Shown piece by piece: positions 6,253-13,362 of a stretch of 14,733 nucleotides of DNA. Below the pieces are notes generated by a model that was not told the origin of the DNA, did no database searches, and worked only from the letters and a program-made list of their open reading frames with translations. Where the stretch lies: positions 1-14,733 of the forward strand of contig JAJRVC010000311.1 of assembly GCA_024277475.1 (NCBI GenBank), written 5' to 3'. The first letter of the stretch is position 1, and each line of letters opens with the position of its first letter. A program made the position numbers and the translations under genes. This DNA is from Deltaproteobacteria bacterium (GTDB taxonomy: Bacteria > Desulfobacterota > Desulfobacteria > Desulfobacterales > JAFDCJ01).

Positions 6253-6959
6253 TACATCCCCATATATGCCTTGCGCAGGTGGTCGTCTTTAATCAGTTCG
6301 GCACCTTGTCCCTGCATGACAATACGCCCGTTTTCAATGACATAGGCCCGGTCGGACATTTTTAGAGCCCGCACCACGTTCTGTTCCACCAGCAGGATGG
6401 TCATCCCTGCGGTTTTGATTCGTTCCAGAATCTTGAAGGTGTCGTCCACCAAAATGGGCGACAGTCCCAGGGAGGGCTCATCCACTGTCAACAACCGGGG
6501 TTTGGCCATCAACCCCCGGGCGATAGCCAGCATCTGTTGTTCCCCGCCACTCATGGAACCGGCCATCTGGTGGCGAAGCCGCTTGAGCCGGGGGAACATA
6601 TCGTAGGAGCGGGTGATCAAGTCGGCTATCTCGCCGTCCTTGCGCTTGGAATAGCCCCCTATCTGCAAATTATCCTCCACCGTCATCATGGGAAAGACCC
6701 GGCGGCCTTCGGGTATATGAATAATACCATGATTAACCATTTCGTAGGCCGGTGTGTCAATGAGTTCATGGCCGCCAAAACTGATGGTTCCGGAGACCTT
6801 TTTGAGCATTCCCGAAAGGCATCTCAGCAGGGTCGATTTACCAGCCGAGTTGGCCCCGACCATGGAAACCAGTTCACCCTCCGCCACCTCAAGGGAGACA
6901 TCGAAAAGCACCTGTACATCACCGTAGTAGGCATTGAGCCCCTCAACTTGTAACAGCAA
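6252..6959 (-). CDS. livF: Branched-chain amino acid-type ABC transporter ATP-binding protein LivF
   Basis: One of the two ATPases that drive a HAAT-family importer at the cytoplasmic face of the inner membrane. 235 residues, usual length. Walker A GANSAGKST (35-43), the LivF-typical HIPEGRRVFP (81-90), signature MSGGEQQ (136-142), Walker B LLTVDEP (156-162), and LVEQNV (190-195), where LivF proteins commonly have glutamine in place of the switch histidine. The start is TTG (6957-6959) behind GGAAG; it lies 17 bases inside the end of livG. Its stop overlaps the start of the RdhA-like gene, so the two are translationally coupled. The name reflects family; the transported solute may be an aromatic or other carboxylate instead of an amino acid. 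Confidence 0.94.
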   Translation of the reverse strand: MLLQVEGLNAYYGDVQVLFDVSLEVAEGELVSMVGANSAGKSTLLRCLSGMLKKVSGTISFGGHELIDTPAYEMVNHGIIHIPEGRRVFPMMTVEDNLQIGGYSKRKDGEIADLITRSYDMFPRLKRLRHQMAGSMSGGEQQMLAIARGLMAKPRLLTVDEPSLGLSPILVDDTFKILERIKTAGMTILLVEQNVVRALKMSDRAYVIENGRIVMQGQGAELIKDDHLRKAYMGM

Positions 6960-7668
6960 GATATTCTTCCGCCAAATAAGCTTTGATCACATCAGGATCG
7001 CAGGAAATCGACTCGGGTGAGCCCTCGCACAGCATCTTTCCGTAATCCAAAACGATGATACGGTCCGACAAGGACATCATCACACCCATAATGTGTTCGA
7101 TAATAAACAAGGTGATCCCGGAGAGGCGAATATTTTCGATCAGACGCTTTACTTCTTCGAGTTCCTGGAGATTGAGCCCGGCCATAACTTCGTCCAATAA
7201 TAAAAGCTGGGGTTGAGTCGCCAACCCCCGGGCGATTTCCAACCGCTTGCGATCGGCAATGGTCAGGGAGCTACCCAACACATCACGTTTGTCGTAAAGC
7301 CCGACGAACTCCAAAATATCCAGGGCCTTCCGTTCAGCCTTTTTGAGGCTCCCGGTACGAATGAGAGCCCCCACCATCACATTTTTGGTAACGCTGATAT
7401 TACCGAAAGGTTTGGTGATCTGAAATGTCCGGCATAAGCCCCGTTTACAGATTTGCTCAGGTTTAAGCCGGTCGATGGACTGCCCGCCGAACTTGATGTG
7501 TCCCGTCCTGGAGCGATATACGCCCGCTAAGACATTGAACAGTGTGGTCTTGCCGGCACCATTGGGACCGATCAGCCCCACCACCTCTCCCGAATTAATG
7601 TCGAAGCTGACGTCGGTAAGGACGACATTGCCCCCGAACCACTTACTGATGTCGCGTACTTGCAGCAT
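6943..7668 (-). CDS. livG: Branched-chain amino acid-type ABC transporter ATP-binding protein LivG
   Basis: Second ATPase of the HAAT importer, 241 residues from the chosen start. Walker A GPNGAGKTT (34-42), Q-loop Q83, Walker B LLLLDEV (156-162) and switch histidine H192 in IIEHIM (189-194) are intact. The signature reads SLTIADRKRLEIARGL, lacking the glycine of LSGGQ; this variant occurs in some LivG relatives. A longer reading frame opens at 7737, but the ATG at 7668 follows AGGGGC (7673-7678) by four bases and begins the conserved MLQVRDISKWFGG. That ribosome site overlaps the livM stop, so livM and livG are coupled. The C-terminal HIMGVMMSLSDRIIVLDYGK is standard for LivG. Confidence 0.94.
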   Translation of the reverse strand: MLQVRDISKWFGGNVVLTDVSFDINSGEVVGLIGPNGAGKTTLFNVLAGVYRSRTGHIKFGGQSIDRLKPEQICKRGLCRTFQITKPFGNISVTKNVMVGALIRTGSLKKAERKALDILEFVGLYDKRDVLGSSLTIADRKRLEIARGLATQPQLLLLDEVMAGLNLQELEEVKRLIENIRLSGITLFIIEHIMGVMMSLSDRIIVLDYGKMLCEGSPESISCDPDVIKAYLAEEYLAVTS

Positions 7669-7678
7669 GTTTGCCCCT

Positions 7679-8665
7679 TTATGAATTCGCAGGCCCGACG
7701 GCGGCGCGACGATTTTTGATTTTACCGTAAATCCCATCCGGCATGTAGAGCATAATGACGACGAGAATCACGCCGTAAATGATCATATAAAGCCCGGGAA
7801 TTGAGGTTCCCAGCCAGGCCCTGAGGCCAATGGTGATGGGGATGAAAATCGCCGCGCCGATGATGGGCCCGAAGACGGTGCCTACCCCGCCCACAATGGC
7901 GAACAAGGCTACTTGGATTGAAATCGGCAGACGGATTACACTGGAAGGATCGATGTAGACCACATACTGGGCGTAGAAGGTGCCTATAATAGCGGAGAGG
8001 AACGAACTCAGCGCCATGGCGATCAAGCGTACCCGGCCGGTATTGACTCCCAGAGCCCGGGCCGCATCCTCATTCTCTTTAAAAGCGGTCAGGTAGTATC
8101 CCAGTTTGGAGTTCTCGATATAATAACAGATGCCGGTTACCCCCGCACACAACACCAATCCAATGTAAACATAGGGCAATTTTGAGTCAAAAGCGTAGTT
8201 GTATAAATTCGGTTCAATAGGCAGTGCCAGGCCCTCGGCGCCGCCGGTAAGCGAACGCCAACTCAAGGCAAGGATGGAACACACTTCCCCGAAGGCCAGG
8301 GTTGCCAGGGCAAAGTAGTGGGAACGCAGCCGGAAGCAGACAATCCCCACCAACAGGCCCACGGTCATGGCCAGAAGGCCACCGGCAAACATGCCCAACC
8401 AGGGCGTCAGGCCGTAGCGTAAAAACAGCAGAGTCGATGTATAGGCGCCAATGCCAAAAAAAGCATTATGTCCCAAGGAGGTCATGCCCGCGTATCCAGA
8501 AAGGATATTCCAGGCCCCGGCAAAGGCCCCCCACATAAAAACGAGAATAAATCCGTCCAGATAGAAATTGTTTTTTATAAACAGGGGGCAGATCGCCATG
8601 ACCGCCAGCGCAGTCCAGATCCAGACCCAGTGTTTATGATCGGTACGACTATTCGATTGCTTCAA
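7679..8665 (-). CDS. livM: Branched-chain amino acid-type ABC transporter permease LivM
   Basis: Inner-membrane permease partner of LivH. About 328 residues and rich in hydrophobic helices. The LivM hallmark SGYAGMTSLGHNAFFGIGAYT lies near residues 56-77. The cytoplasmic coupling loop FKENEDAARALGVNTGRVRL lies near 195-215, and late helices include VALFAIVGGVGTVFGP. No ATG is near the beginning. Two TTG codons are available: 8672-8674, only one base after GAGGAG, and 8663-8665, ten bases after it; the second fits ribosome spacing better and is used here. Either start overlaps the end of livH, which reads EEELERIEAIE. A possible downstream start at M26 of the long form would cut the first helix. 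Confidence 0.93.
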   Translation of the reverse strand: MKQSNSRTDHKHWVWIWTALAVMAICPLFIKNNFYLDGFILVFMWGAFAGAWNILSGYAGMTSLGHNAFFGIGAYTSTLLFLRYGLTPWLGMFAGGLLAMTVGLLVGIVCFRLRSHYFALATLAFGEVCSILALSWRSLTGGAEGLALPIEPNLYNYAFDSKLPYVYIGLVLCAGVTGICYYIENSKLGYYLTAFKENEDAARALGVNTGRVRLIAMALSSFLSAIIGTFYAQYVVYIDPSSVIRLPISIQVALFAIVGGVGTVFGPIIGAAIFIPITIGLRAWLGTSIPGLYMIIYGVILVVIMLYMPDGIYGKIKNRRAAVGPANS

Positions 8666-9575
8666 TTCGTTCAAGCTCCTCTTCTCCCTTCACCCCGAAC
8701 AGTCCCGAGGGTTTGACCACCAGGACGGCGATGAAAACCAGGAAGTAAATTGCCTGTTTGGACTCGGGACTGATCAGAAAACTGGAAAAGACTTCCAGCA
8801 CTCCGATAAAAAGACCGGCAATGACAGCCCCCGCAATACTGCCCATGCCGCCCAGAACCACCACCACGAACATGATCAGCACGAACTCGAACCCCACAAA
8901 AGGGTGGGCGGTAAAAATGGGCATCATCAAGGCCCCCGCCACGCCCACCATCAGCAACCCGATGGCAAACGTCAGCGTAAAAACCCGATCGATGTTGATC
9001 CCCATCAAAAGGGCCGTAGAGCGGTCCTGGGCCGTGGCCCGGATCACCTTGCCGGTGTAACTTTTTTGAATAAACAGGTAAAAAATCAGGGCGAGCCCCA
9101 TGCCCAATACAAAAGCGATCAACCGGGCCGGATTAACAATCAACTCCTCTATGCCCAAGGCCGGGAAGGGACCGATGATAATGGGGGATTTGGCGTACTC
9201 CAGGCTGATGGTTCGAAAGTCCGCCGACCAGAAAAGAAGGACTACATTCTGAATCACCGTGGAGATTCCAACGGTTACGAAAATCTGGGCCAGGTGGTTT
9301 TTGCCGATGGTTTGGCGCACAATAAAGCGATAGGACAGCCAGCCGAGAGCGAAAAGGATCGGACCCACGATCAGGATAGACAAATAGGGATCGATACCGG
9401 CAAGAGTATAAAGCCAAAAGGTAGCGTACATCGCCAACATTAAATATTCACCATGGGCGAAGTTGACGATCTTCATGACCCCGAAAATCAGCGTTAACCC
9501 GATGGAAGACAGGGCATAGATTCCGCCCAGTAAGATGCCGGAAATAAGCAGTTGTATAAATAATGTCAGATCCAT
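8649..9575 (-). CDS. livH: Branched-chain amino acid-type ABC transporter permease LivH
   Basis: Inner-membrane permease of the HAAT importer, 308 residues, normal length. The N-terminal GGIYALSSIGLTLIFGVMKI with NFAHGEYLMLAMY (residues about 17-50) is the LivH signature. The coupling loop RATAQDRSTALLMGIN (about 180-196) and the helix VVVVLGGMGSIAGAVIAGL follow. The ATG at 9573-9575 has only a weak ribosome site (GGATGAG). It follows livK after a 153-base gap with a hairpin, an arrangement that often lets the binding protein be made in excess over the membrane parts. Its 3' end overlaps livM. Confidence 0.94.
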   Translation of the reverse strand: MDLTLFIQLLISGILLGGIYALSSIGLTLIFGVMKIVNFAHGEYLMLAMYATFWLYTLAGIDPYLSILIVGPILFALGWLSYRFIVRQTIGKNHLAQIFVTVGISTVIQNVVLLFWSADFRTISLEYAKSPIIIGPFPALGIEELIVNPARLIAFVLGMGLALIFYLFIQKSYTGKVIRATAQDRSTALLMGINIDRVFTLTFAIGLLMVGVAGALMMPIFTAHPFVGFEFVLIMFVVVVLGGMGSIAGAVIAGLFIGVLEVFSSFLISPESKQAIYFLVFIAVLVVKPSGLFGVKGEEELERIEAIE

Positions 9576-9681
9576 GTTCTCATCCGGGACGGCTTTGGCA
9601 TACGCCTAAACGTCAGCTTTGATAACCGCAATCGCCGCAGTGTCGTTCGTCAGTGGAAGGTGCGTCTGCTGATCCTGAAGA

Positions 9682-9703
9682 GCCCCGGCCACAGGGTCGG
9701 GAC
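9682..9703 (-). promoter_or_regulatory. Intercistronic hairpin between livK and livH
   Basis: On the minus-strand RNA, the 9-base segment GUCCCGACC pairs with GGCCGGGGC (one mismatch, one G-U) around a CUGU loop. No T-run follows, so it is not a full terminator. It may stabilise the livK message or reduce read-through into livHMGF. Confidence 0.45.
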
Positions 9704-9728
9704 CCAGTTCGTCATTTTCCAATGCTCG

Positions 9729-10949
9729 TTACTGCAATTCGGACGAGGCAACCGCATAGGGATAGATCAATTTGATCTTTCCGTTCTGCCATTGATTGAT
9801 CCCGGCCGAGGAGTAAATGTTTTGGCCCCTGATTTTGCCCTCGGAGGCGAATTGTATGCCCCAATTGAGAACCCCTTCACCGGGTTTCACATCCAGGCTT
9901 GCAGCCGCCTCGCGAAGTTTGTCCGGATCCAGACTGCCGGCTTTAGGTAAAATAAATTTGTAAAGAATCCAGGCACCGGCAAAACCGACAAATGCCGTGG
10001 GGTTGGGATATTCGCCGTTGTGTGACGCCCTATAGCGCTTTACAAATTCTTCGGCATCTTTTCTCTGCTCGGCACCCAGTCCTTTGGTGGATATTTCCGA
10101 GGGAATCCCACCAGCCAAAATCCCGTTTGCGTCCTCACCCAGGGCCTCGTAGAAATCCGGATTGCCCTGGCCGGCAGTGGTACCGAAGATCATCGCTTTG
10201 AGTCGATATTCTCTGGCCTGACGGTGAAACAGAATCGCGTCGTTGATATACTGAGCTGCCAGAATCAGATCGGGTTTTTTCTGTTTTAATTTGAGAACTA
10301 GACCCGACAGATCCGCTGACTTGGCCGAGTAGGCTTCTTCAGCGACTACATTCATGCCCAATTCCTTTGCCCTGGCGGACAGACCTTTACCAGAAGATGT
10401 ACCGAACCCGCCGTCTTCATGAATAATAGCCACACGCAAATCTTTAGCTTTCTTTCCGAATTTCTTGGGGGCCAGTACTTCGGCCGTAAAGTCCACCATC
10501 TGGTAAGCAAACATCCGGCCGGAAAAAGTGGTTCGTACCAGATATTTAAAACCCCGGGCTGTAATCAAGCCGGATACCCCTTCGTTCTCGAGATAAAAGA
10601 CCTTGTTCTTTTCCGCCACTACAGTGGCCGCCATAGATAGGGAGGACGCCTGGGTTCCGATAATGCAGGTAATTTTTTCGTTGTTGATCAGCCGATTGGC
10701 TTCACTGGCCGCTGCCTGGGGATCCGGAGCGTCGGCACTGATCAATTCCACTTTTCTGCCCAAGACACCGCCGGCATCATTGATCATGTTTGTGGCGATT
10801 TTTACCCCGTCAAAGTTCTTGGTCCCGTTTTTGGAAAGTGCGCCTGTGACGGGAAAAATGGTTCCAATCCGCCACGCATCAGCGGCCCAGGCCGTTGCGC
10901 CAAAAATTAACGCTAAAACAACAATTCCGATTCCAACTAATTTACGCAT
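9729..10949 (-). CDS. livK: ABC transporter substrate-binding protein, LivK/HAAT type
   Basis: Periplasmic receptor (type I periplasmic-binding fold) delivering solute to LivHMGF. 406 residues with a signal peptide: MRK, hydrophobic core 4-18, AWA|AD at 20-24. The mature protein begins WRIGTIFPVTGALSKNGTKN, followed by the typical INDAGGVLGRKVELI and IGTQASSLSMAATVVAEKNKV, and later DLILAAQYINDAILFHRQARE. Start ATG 5 bases after a strong AGGAGG. A small hairpin, AGGTG/CACCT (10968-10982), sits just before that ribosome site. It is the first gene of the liv-rdh operon, behind a candidate promoter near 11294. Receptors of this class bind branched-chain amino acids, amides, urea or aromatic acids; the ligand cannot be told from sequence, but the RdhA-like gene in the same operon argues against simple leucine transport. 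Confidence 0.92.
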   Translation of the reverse strand: MRKLVGIGIVVLALIFGATAWAADAWRIGTIFPVTGALSKNGTKNFDGVKIATNMINDAGGVLGRKVELISADAPDPQAAASEANRLINNEKITCIIGTQASSLSMAATVVAEKNKVFYLENEGVSGLITARGFKYLVRTTFSGRMFAYQMVDFTAEVLAPKKFGKKAKDLRVAIIHEDGGFGTSSGKGLSARAKELGMNVVAEEAYSAKSADLSGLVLKLKQKKPDLILAAQYINDAILFHRQAREYRLKAMIFGTTAGQGNPDFYEALGEDANGILAGGIPSEISTKGLGAEQRKDAEEFVKRYRASHNGEYPNPTAFVGFAGAWILYKFILPKAGSLDPDKLREAAASLDVKPGEGVLNWGIQFASEGKIRGQNIYSSAGINQWQNGKIKLIYPYAVASSELQ

Positions 10950-11015
10950 GATGTCCTCCTGTGTTTGAGGTGTCTTGCACCTGTTGATGATTATGACCGA
11001 AATTTTGGATAGGCA

Positions 11016-11261
11016 ATGGCTGATACCTTAGAAAAGGTCCGTAACCGCCCCATGGCTGAAAGTCGTGGTTTTAAAGCCGCCCATTCCCCCGATGTCGCCG
11101 TCTCCGCCCGCTTCTTCGTCAATAGCACCGATGAGCCTTTCATCAGCCTGTCGGCGAAACTATTCCAGACGGTAGAGCCAAAATTGGGGCGTATAGCGCT
11201 GGACACGAGCAAATGTCTGCCGGGGCGGGTGACTCGGAAGCATTCCCCCATAGTTGCATAA
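11016..11261 (+). CDS. Uncertain small ORF (81 aa), possible gene remnant
   Basis: This plus-strand frame of 81 codons has an ATG preceded by GGATAGG and third codon positions leaning to C and G, unlike the AT-rich flanks. The protein (MADTLEKVRNRPMAES... ending KHSPIVA) matches no family I know, has no signal or membrane segment and no motif. A 120-codon frame lies on the other strand over the same bases (10991-11353), so at most one is real. It could be a remnant of a larger gene or part of a dispersed repeat within the long livK leader. Confidence 0.2.
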   Translation: MADTLEKVRNRPMAESRGFKAAHSPDVAVSARFFVNSTDEPFISLSAKLFQTVEPKLGRIALDTSKCLPGRVTRKHSPIVA

Positions 11262-11292
11262 ACAACATGCCAAAGAATGGTTAATAGACTGT

Positions 11293-11311
11293 AATTATAC
11301 ACGATATAATT
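11293..11311 (-). promoter_or_regulatory. Candidate -10 region of the liv-rdh operon inside a 19-bp perfect dyad
   Basis: AATTATA-CACGA-TATAATT is a perfect inverted repeat, so a consensus TATAAT is present on each strand (minus strand at 11294-11299, plus strand at 11305-11310). Neither has a recognisable -35 box. Used on the minus strand it would start transcription near 11287, about 340 bases before livK. The symmetry suggests a repressor or activator site over the promoter. Motif evidence only. Confidence 0.35.
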
Positions 11312-11382
11312 GCGAAAGCACCATTTCATGAATATCTCCACTGGTGAATTCAAAGGATGGGGTCGATTTTGTCATGTTGTTT

Positions 11383-11502
11383 ACCCTGCGGGAAAGCCGG
11401 AGAACTTCAGATCCTGTGTTGTCAAGGATTCGAGGTAAACGACTACAACTTCACCCTTGACGCCTTAGCTCTGAAGCCCTCCGGCTTTTGCAACGATAGG
11501 GT
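11383..11502. repeat. 120-base imperfect palindromic element downstream of hutH
   Basis: Nested pairs: ACCCT (11383-11387) with AGGGT (11498-11502); AAAGCCGGAG (11393-11402) with CTCCGGCTTT (11479-11488); CTTCAG (11405-11410) with CTGAAG (11471-11476); and GTCAAGG (11421-11427) with CCTTGAC (11455-11461). The loop also holds GGTAAACGAC (11434-11443), a 9/10 inverse match to GTTGTTTACC (11376-11385), giving an alternative fold. No T-run follows either side. It begins 22 bases after the hutH stop. A structured RNA 3' end or a palindromic repeat family member are both possible. Confidence 0.65.
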
Positions 11503-11524
11503 TCCCTGTGCAGTTGATCCTTAA

Positions 11525-13045
11525 TCAAGATAAATCGCCGACCGCATCTTCAACGCGCTTAACCAGTTGTCCGCTTTGGATCAATTTAACAACTCTTTCA
11601 ATATCTTTAGATAGAACACGGTCCTTGTCCATGTGACTGACCACCTCTCGGATGCTCTGGAAAGCTGCTTCAGTACCCCGGCCGGGGCGACCTTTGGTGA
11701 GCAGATCAAGCGCTTGGGCGCCGCAAAGGAGTTCGATAGCGAGAACATTTTCGGCATTCTCTAAAACGGAGCGAGCCTTGCGGGCGGAGATGGTACCCAT
11801 GGAGACATGGTCTTCCTTGTTTCCGGAAGTAGGAATCGAGTCAACACAAGCCGGATGAGACAATGGTTTATTCTCAGAGACCAGGGCAGCTGCAGTATAT
11901 TGGGCTATCATAAACCCGGAGTTGAGGCCGCCCTCGTTTACCAGGAAGGCGGGCAAACCGCTCAACTGGGGATTGACCAGCCGTTCGATCCGACGTTCAG
12001 ACACGTTAGCCAGTTCGGCCAAAGCCATGCATAGGTAGTCGGCGGTCAGGGCCAGGGGTTGACCATGAAAATTGCCACCCAGGAGAAAGTCGCCCTGATC
12101 AGGCATGATTAATGGGTTGGTTGTGCACGAATTAATCTCAATGTCCACTACGGATTTAATATGATTGATGGCGTCTTTGCTGGCTCCGTGAATCTGTGGC
12201 GAGCAACGGAGAGTATAGGCATCCTGAATTCTAGTACAATCCTTGTGAGATGAAATGATCTCACTGGAATCCGTTATCCGGGCCATGTTGTCAGCCGATG
12301 CGATTTGCCCGGCGTGTGGTCTGATGCGATGGATTCTGGGATCGAATTCAGTATTGGAACCCATCAGGGTCTCCAGGCTAATGGAACAGGCGATATCGGC
12401 AATCTTTGCCAATCTGATGGCATCGTGGACGGCCAAAGTCGATAGGGCGCTCATGACCTGGGTGCCGTTAGTTAACGCGACCCCTTCGCCGGCTTCCAAT
12501 TCAACAGGAGATAAGCCTACTTTGGCTAATCCTTCCGCACCGCTCATTCTCTGCCCCTTGTAGAAGGCTTCTCCCTGGCCAATGAGCACCAGTGCCAGAT
12601 GCGCCATGGGACACAGGTCTCCACTGGCTCCCACAGATCCCCTCTCCGGGACTACGGGTGTCAAACCACTGTTGAGCAGAGCGGCCAAAGCATGAATGGT
12701 TTCCGGTCTTATTCCTGAATAACCCTGGGTCAGGTCTTGCAATCGGATGGCCATTGTGGCTCGGACCACTTCCTCGTCGAAGGGATTACCAACTCCGGCG
12801 GCATGACTCATTAGCAGGTTAACCTGGAGTTGACGGGAATCGTCGATGGAAATGATCTGGTCGGACAGCAGCCCGAAACCGGTTGTGATGGCGTAAATTG
12901 CCCGACCCTCGGCGATCCAGCCTTCGATGAGTTTTCGGGCCTTGGCGGTCTTGACCAAGGCCTCTTCGGATACTTCAATACCGGCTCCGTTACGGGCCAC
13001 ATTTACAACACCCTCAATACTGATCCTATCTTTGCCTACCAACAT
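11525..13045 (-). CDS. hutH: Histidine ammonia-lyase
   Basis: Removes ammonia from L-histidine to give urocanate, in the cytoplasm, using an MIO cofactor formed from an internal Ala-Ser-Gly. The 506-residue length is normal. The MIO triad is A140-S141-G142 in GSVGASGDLCPMAH. Active-site residues match Pseudomonas HAL with a constant offset of 2-3: Y51 (Y53), H81 (H83), N193 (N195), Y277 (Y280), R280 (R283), F326 (F329) and E411 (E414). H81 and E411 favour histidine over phenylalanine as substrate; a related aminomutase or tyrosine lyase is less likely. One change stands out: SGNKEDHVS has K410 where the family mostly has glutamine. ATG follows GGGGAG by nine bases. No hutU, hutI or hutG is in the window, so it stands alone between the liv operon and the molybdoenzyme. 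Confidence 0.93.
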   Translation of the reverse strand: MLVGKDRISIEGVVNVARNGAGIEVSEEALVKTAKARKLIEGWIAEGRAIYAITTGFGLLSDQIISIDDSRQLQVNLLMSHAAGVGNPFDEEVVRATMAIRLQDLTQGYSGIRPETIHALAALLNSGLTPVVPERGSVGASGDLCPMAHLALVLIGQGEAFYKGQRMSGAEGLAKVGLSPVELEAGEGVALTNGTQVMSALSTLAVHDAIRLAKIADIACSISLETLMGSNTEFDPRIHRIRPHAGQIASADNMARITDSSEIISSHKDCTRIQDAYTLRCSPQIHGASKDAINHIKSVVDIEINSCTTNPLIMPDQGDFLLGGNFHGQPLALTADYLCMALAELANVSERRIERLVNPQLSGLPAFLVNEGGLNSGFMIAQYTAAALVSENKPLSHPACVDSIPTSGNKEDHVSMGTISARKARSVLENAENVLAIELLCGAQALDLLTKGRPGRGTEAAFQSIREVVSHMDKDRVLSKDIERVVKLIQSGQLVKRVEDAVGDLS

Positions 13046-13067
13046 TTTTTTAAACTCCCCAAATCAG

Positions 13068-13137
13068 CGACCACCAGCAAGGCTGGGGGTATGAAGCTGG
13101 CCCCTGGAAGGGGCCGGGCCACCTCTGCTGGGGGTCG
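13068..13137. repeat. GC-rich hairpin element in the hutH leader
   Basis: CGACCACCAGCA (13068-13079) pairs with TGCTGGGGGTCG (13126-13137), 11 of 12. A second perfect stem, GGCCCCT-GGA-AGGGGCC (about 13099-13115), sits inside. The hairpin ends eight bases before the GGGGAG ribosome site of hutH on the minus strand. On the plus strand it is followed by TTGATTTTTTAATTTTTTTTT, so for plus-strand transcripts it looks like a terminator, although no plus-strand gene ends here. It may be a REP-like repeat or a leader structure limiting hutH expression. Confidence 0.65.
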
Positions 13138-13265
13138 TTGATTTTTTAATTTTTTTTTAATCTCTGTTTTATCGGATCTGTTGGTTTTGATGCCCACTTG
13201 ACCGACTAACCATTGGCAAGTATCTTGTTTGCCTCAGCCGGCTTTGGTAGTGGTTGTTCTGCCGG

Positions 13266-13294
13266 CGTATATCAACAATTGAAAAAATATGCAA
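13266..13294 (-). promoter_or_regulatory. Candidate promoter of hutH
   Basis: On the minus strand TTGCAT (13289-13294) is 17 bases from TATACG (13266-13271), which has TGA before it as in an extended -10 promoter. Both boxes are partial matches. Start near 13259 would give a leader of about 215 bases that includes the GC-rich hairpin. Confidence 0.3.
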
Positions 13295-13362
13295 AAAAAA
13301 TTTTATACCAATGCAAACGATGCCGTAATCGTTGGAACGTCGGCAAAAGATAAACGAACCTT

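Larger units (their letters stand above)
10950..11524. other. 575-base intergenic region between livK and hutH
   Basis: From right to left it contains a 120-base palindrome directly downstream of hutH (11383-11502), the dyad-covered -10 candidate (11293-11311), the uncertain ORF (11016-11261), and the small hairpin before the livK ribosome site (10968-10982). Nothing else could be supported, and no T-run terminator was found after hutH. Confidence 0.6.
13046..13362. other. 317-base intergenic region between hutH and the molybdoenzyme gene
   Basis: It contains the hutH leader hairpin, long A/T runs (13141-13160), the hutH promoter candidate, two GCCGGC copies about 20 bases apart (13238-13266), and a weak stem TGCCG/CGGCA around 13320-13346 just after the molybdoenzyme stop. 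No coding frame is convincing. Confidence 0.5.

Noticed and set aside
8904..9443. 179-codon plus-strand frame opposite livH
   Set aside because: The translation is low-complexity and hydrophilic, as expected from the complement of membrane-helix codons.
10991..11353. 120-codon minus-strand frame upstream of livK
   Set aside because: Overlaps the plus-strand 81-codon frame and the -10 candidate; no recognisable domain, and its start lacks a good ribosome site.
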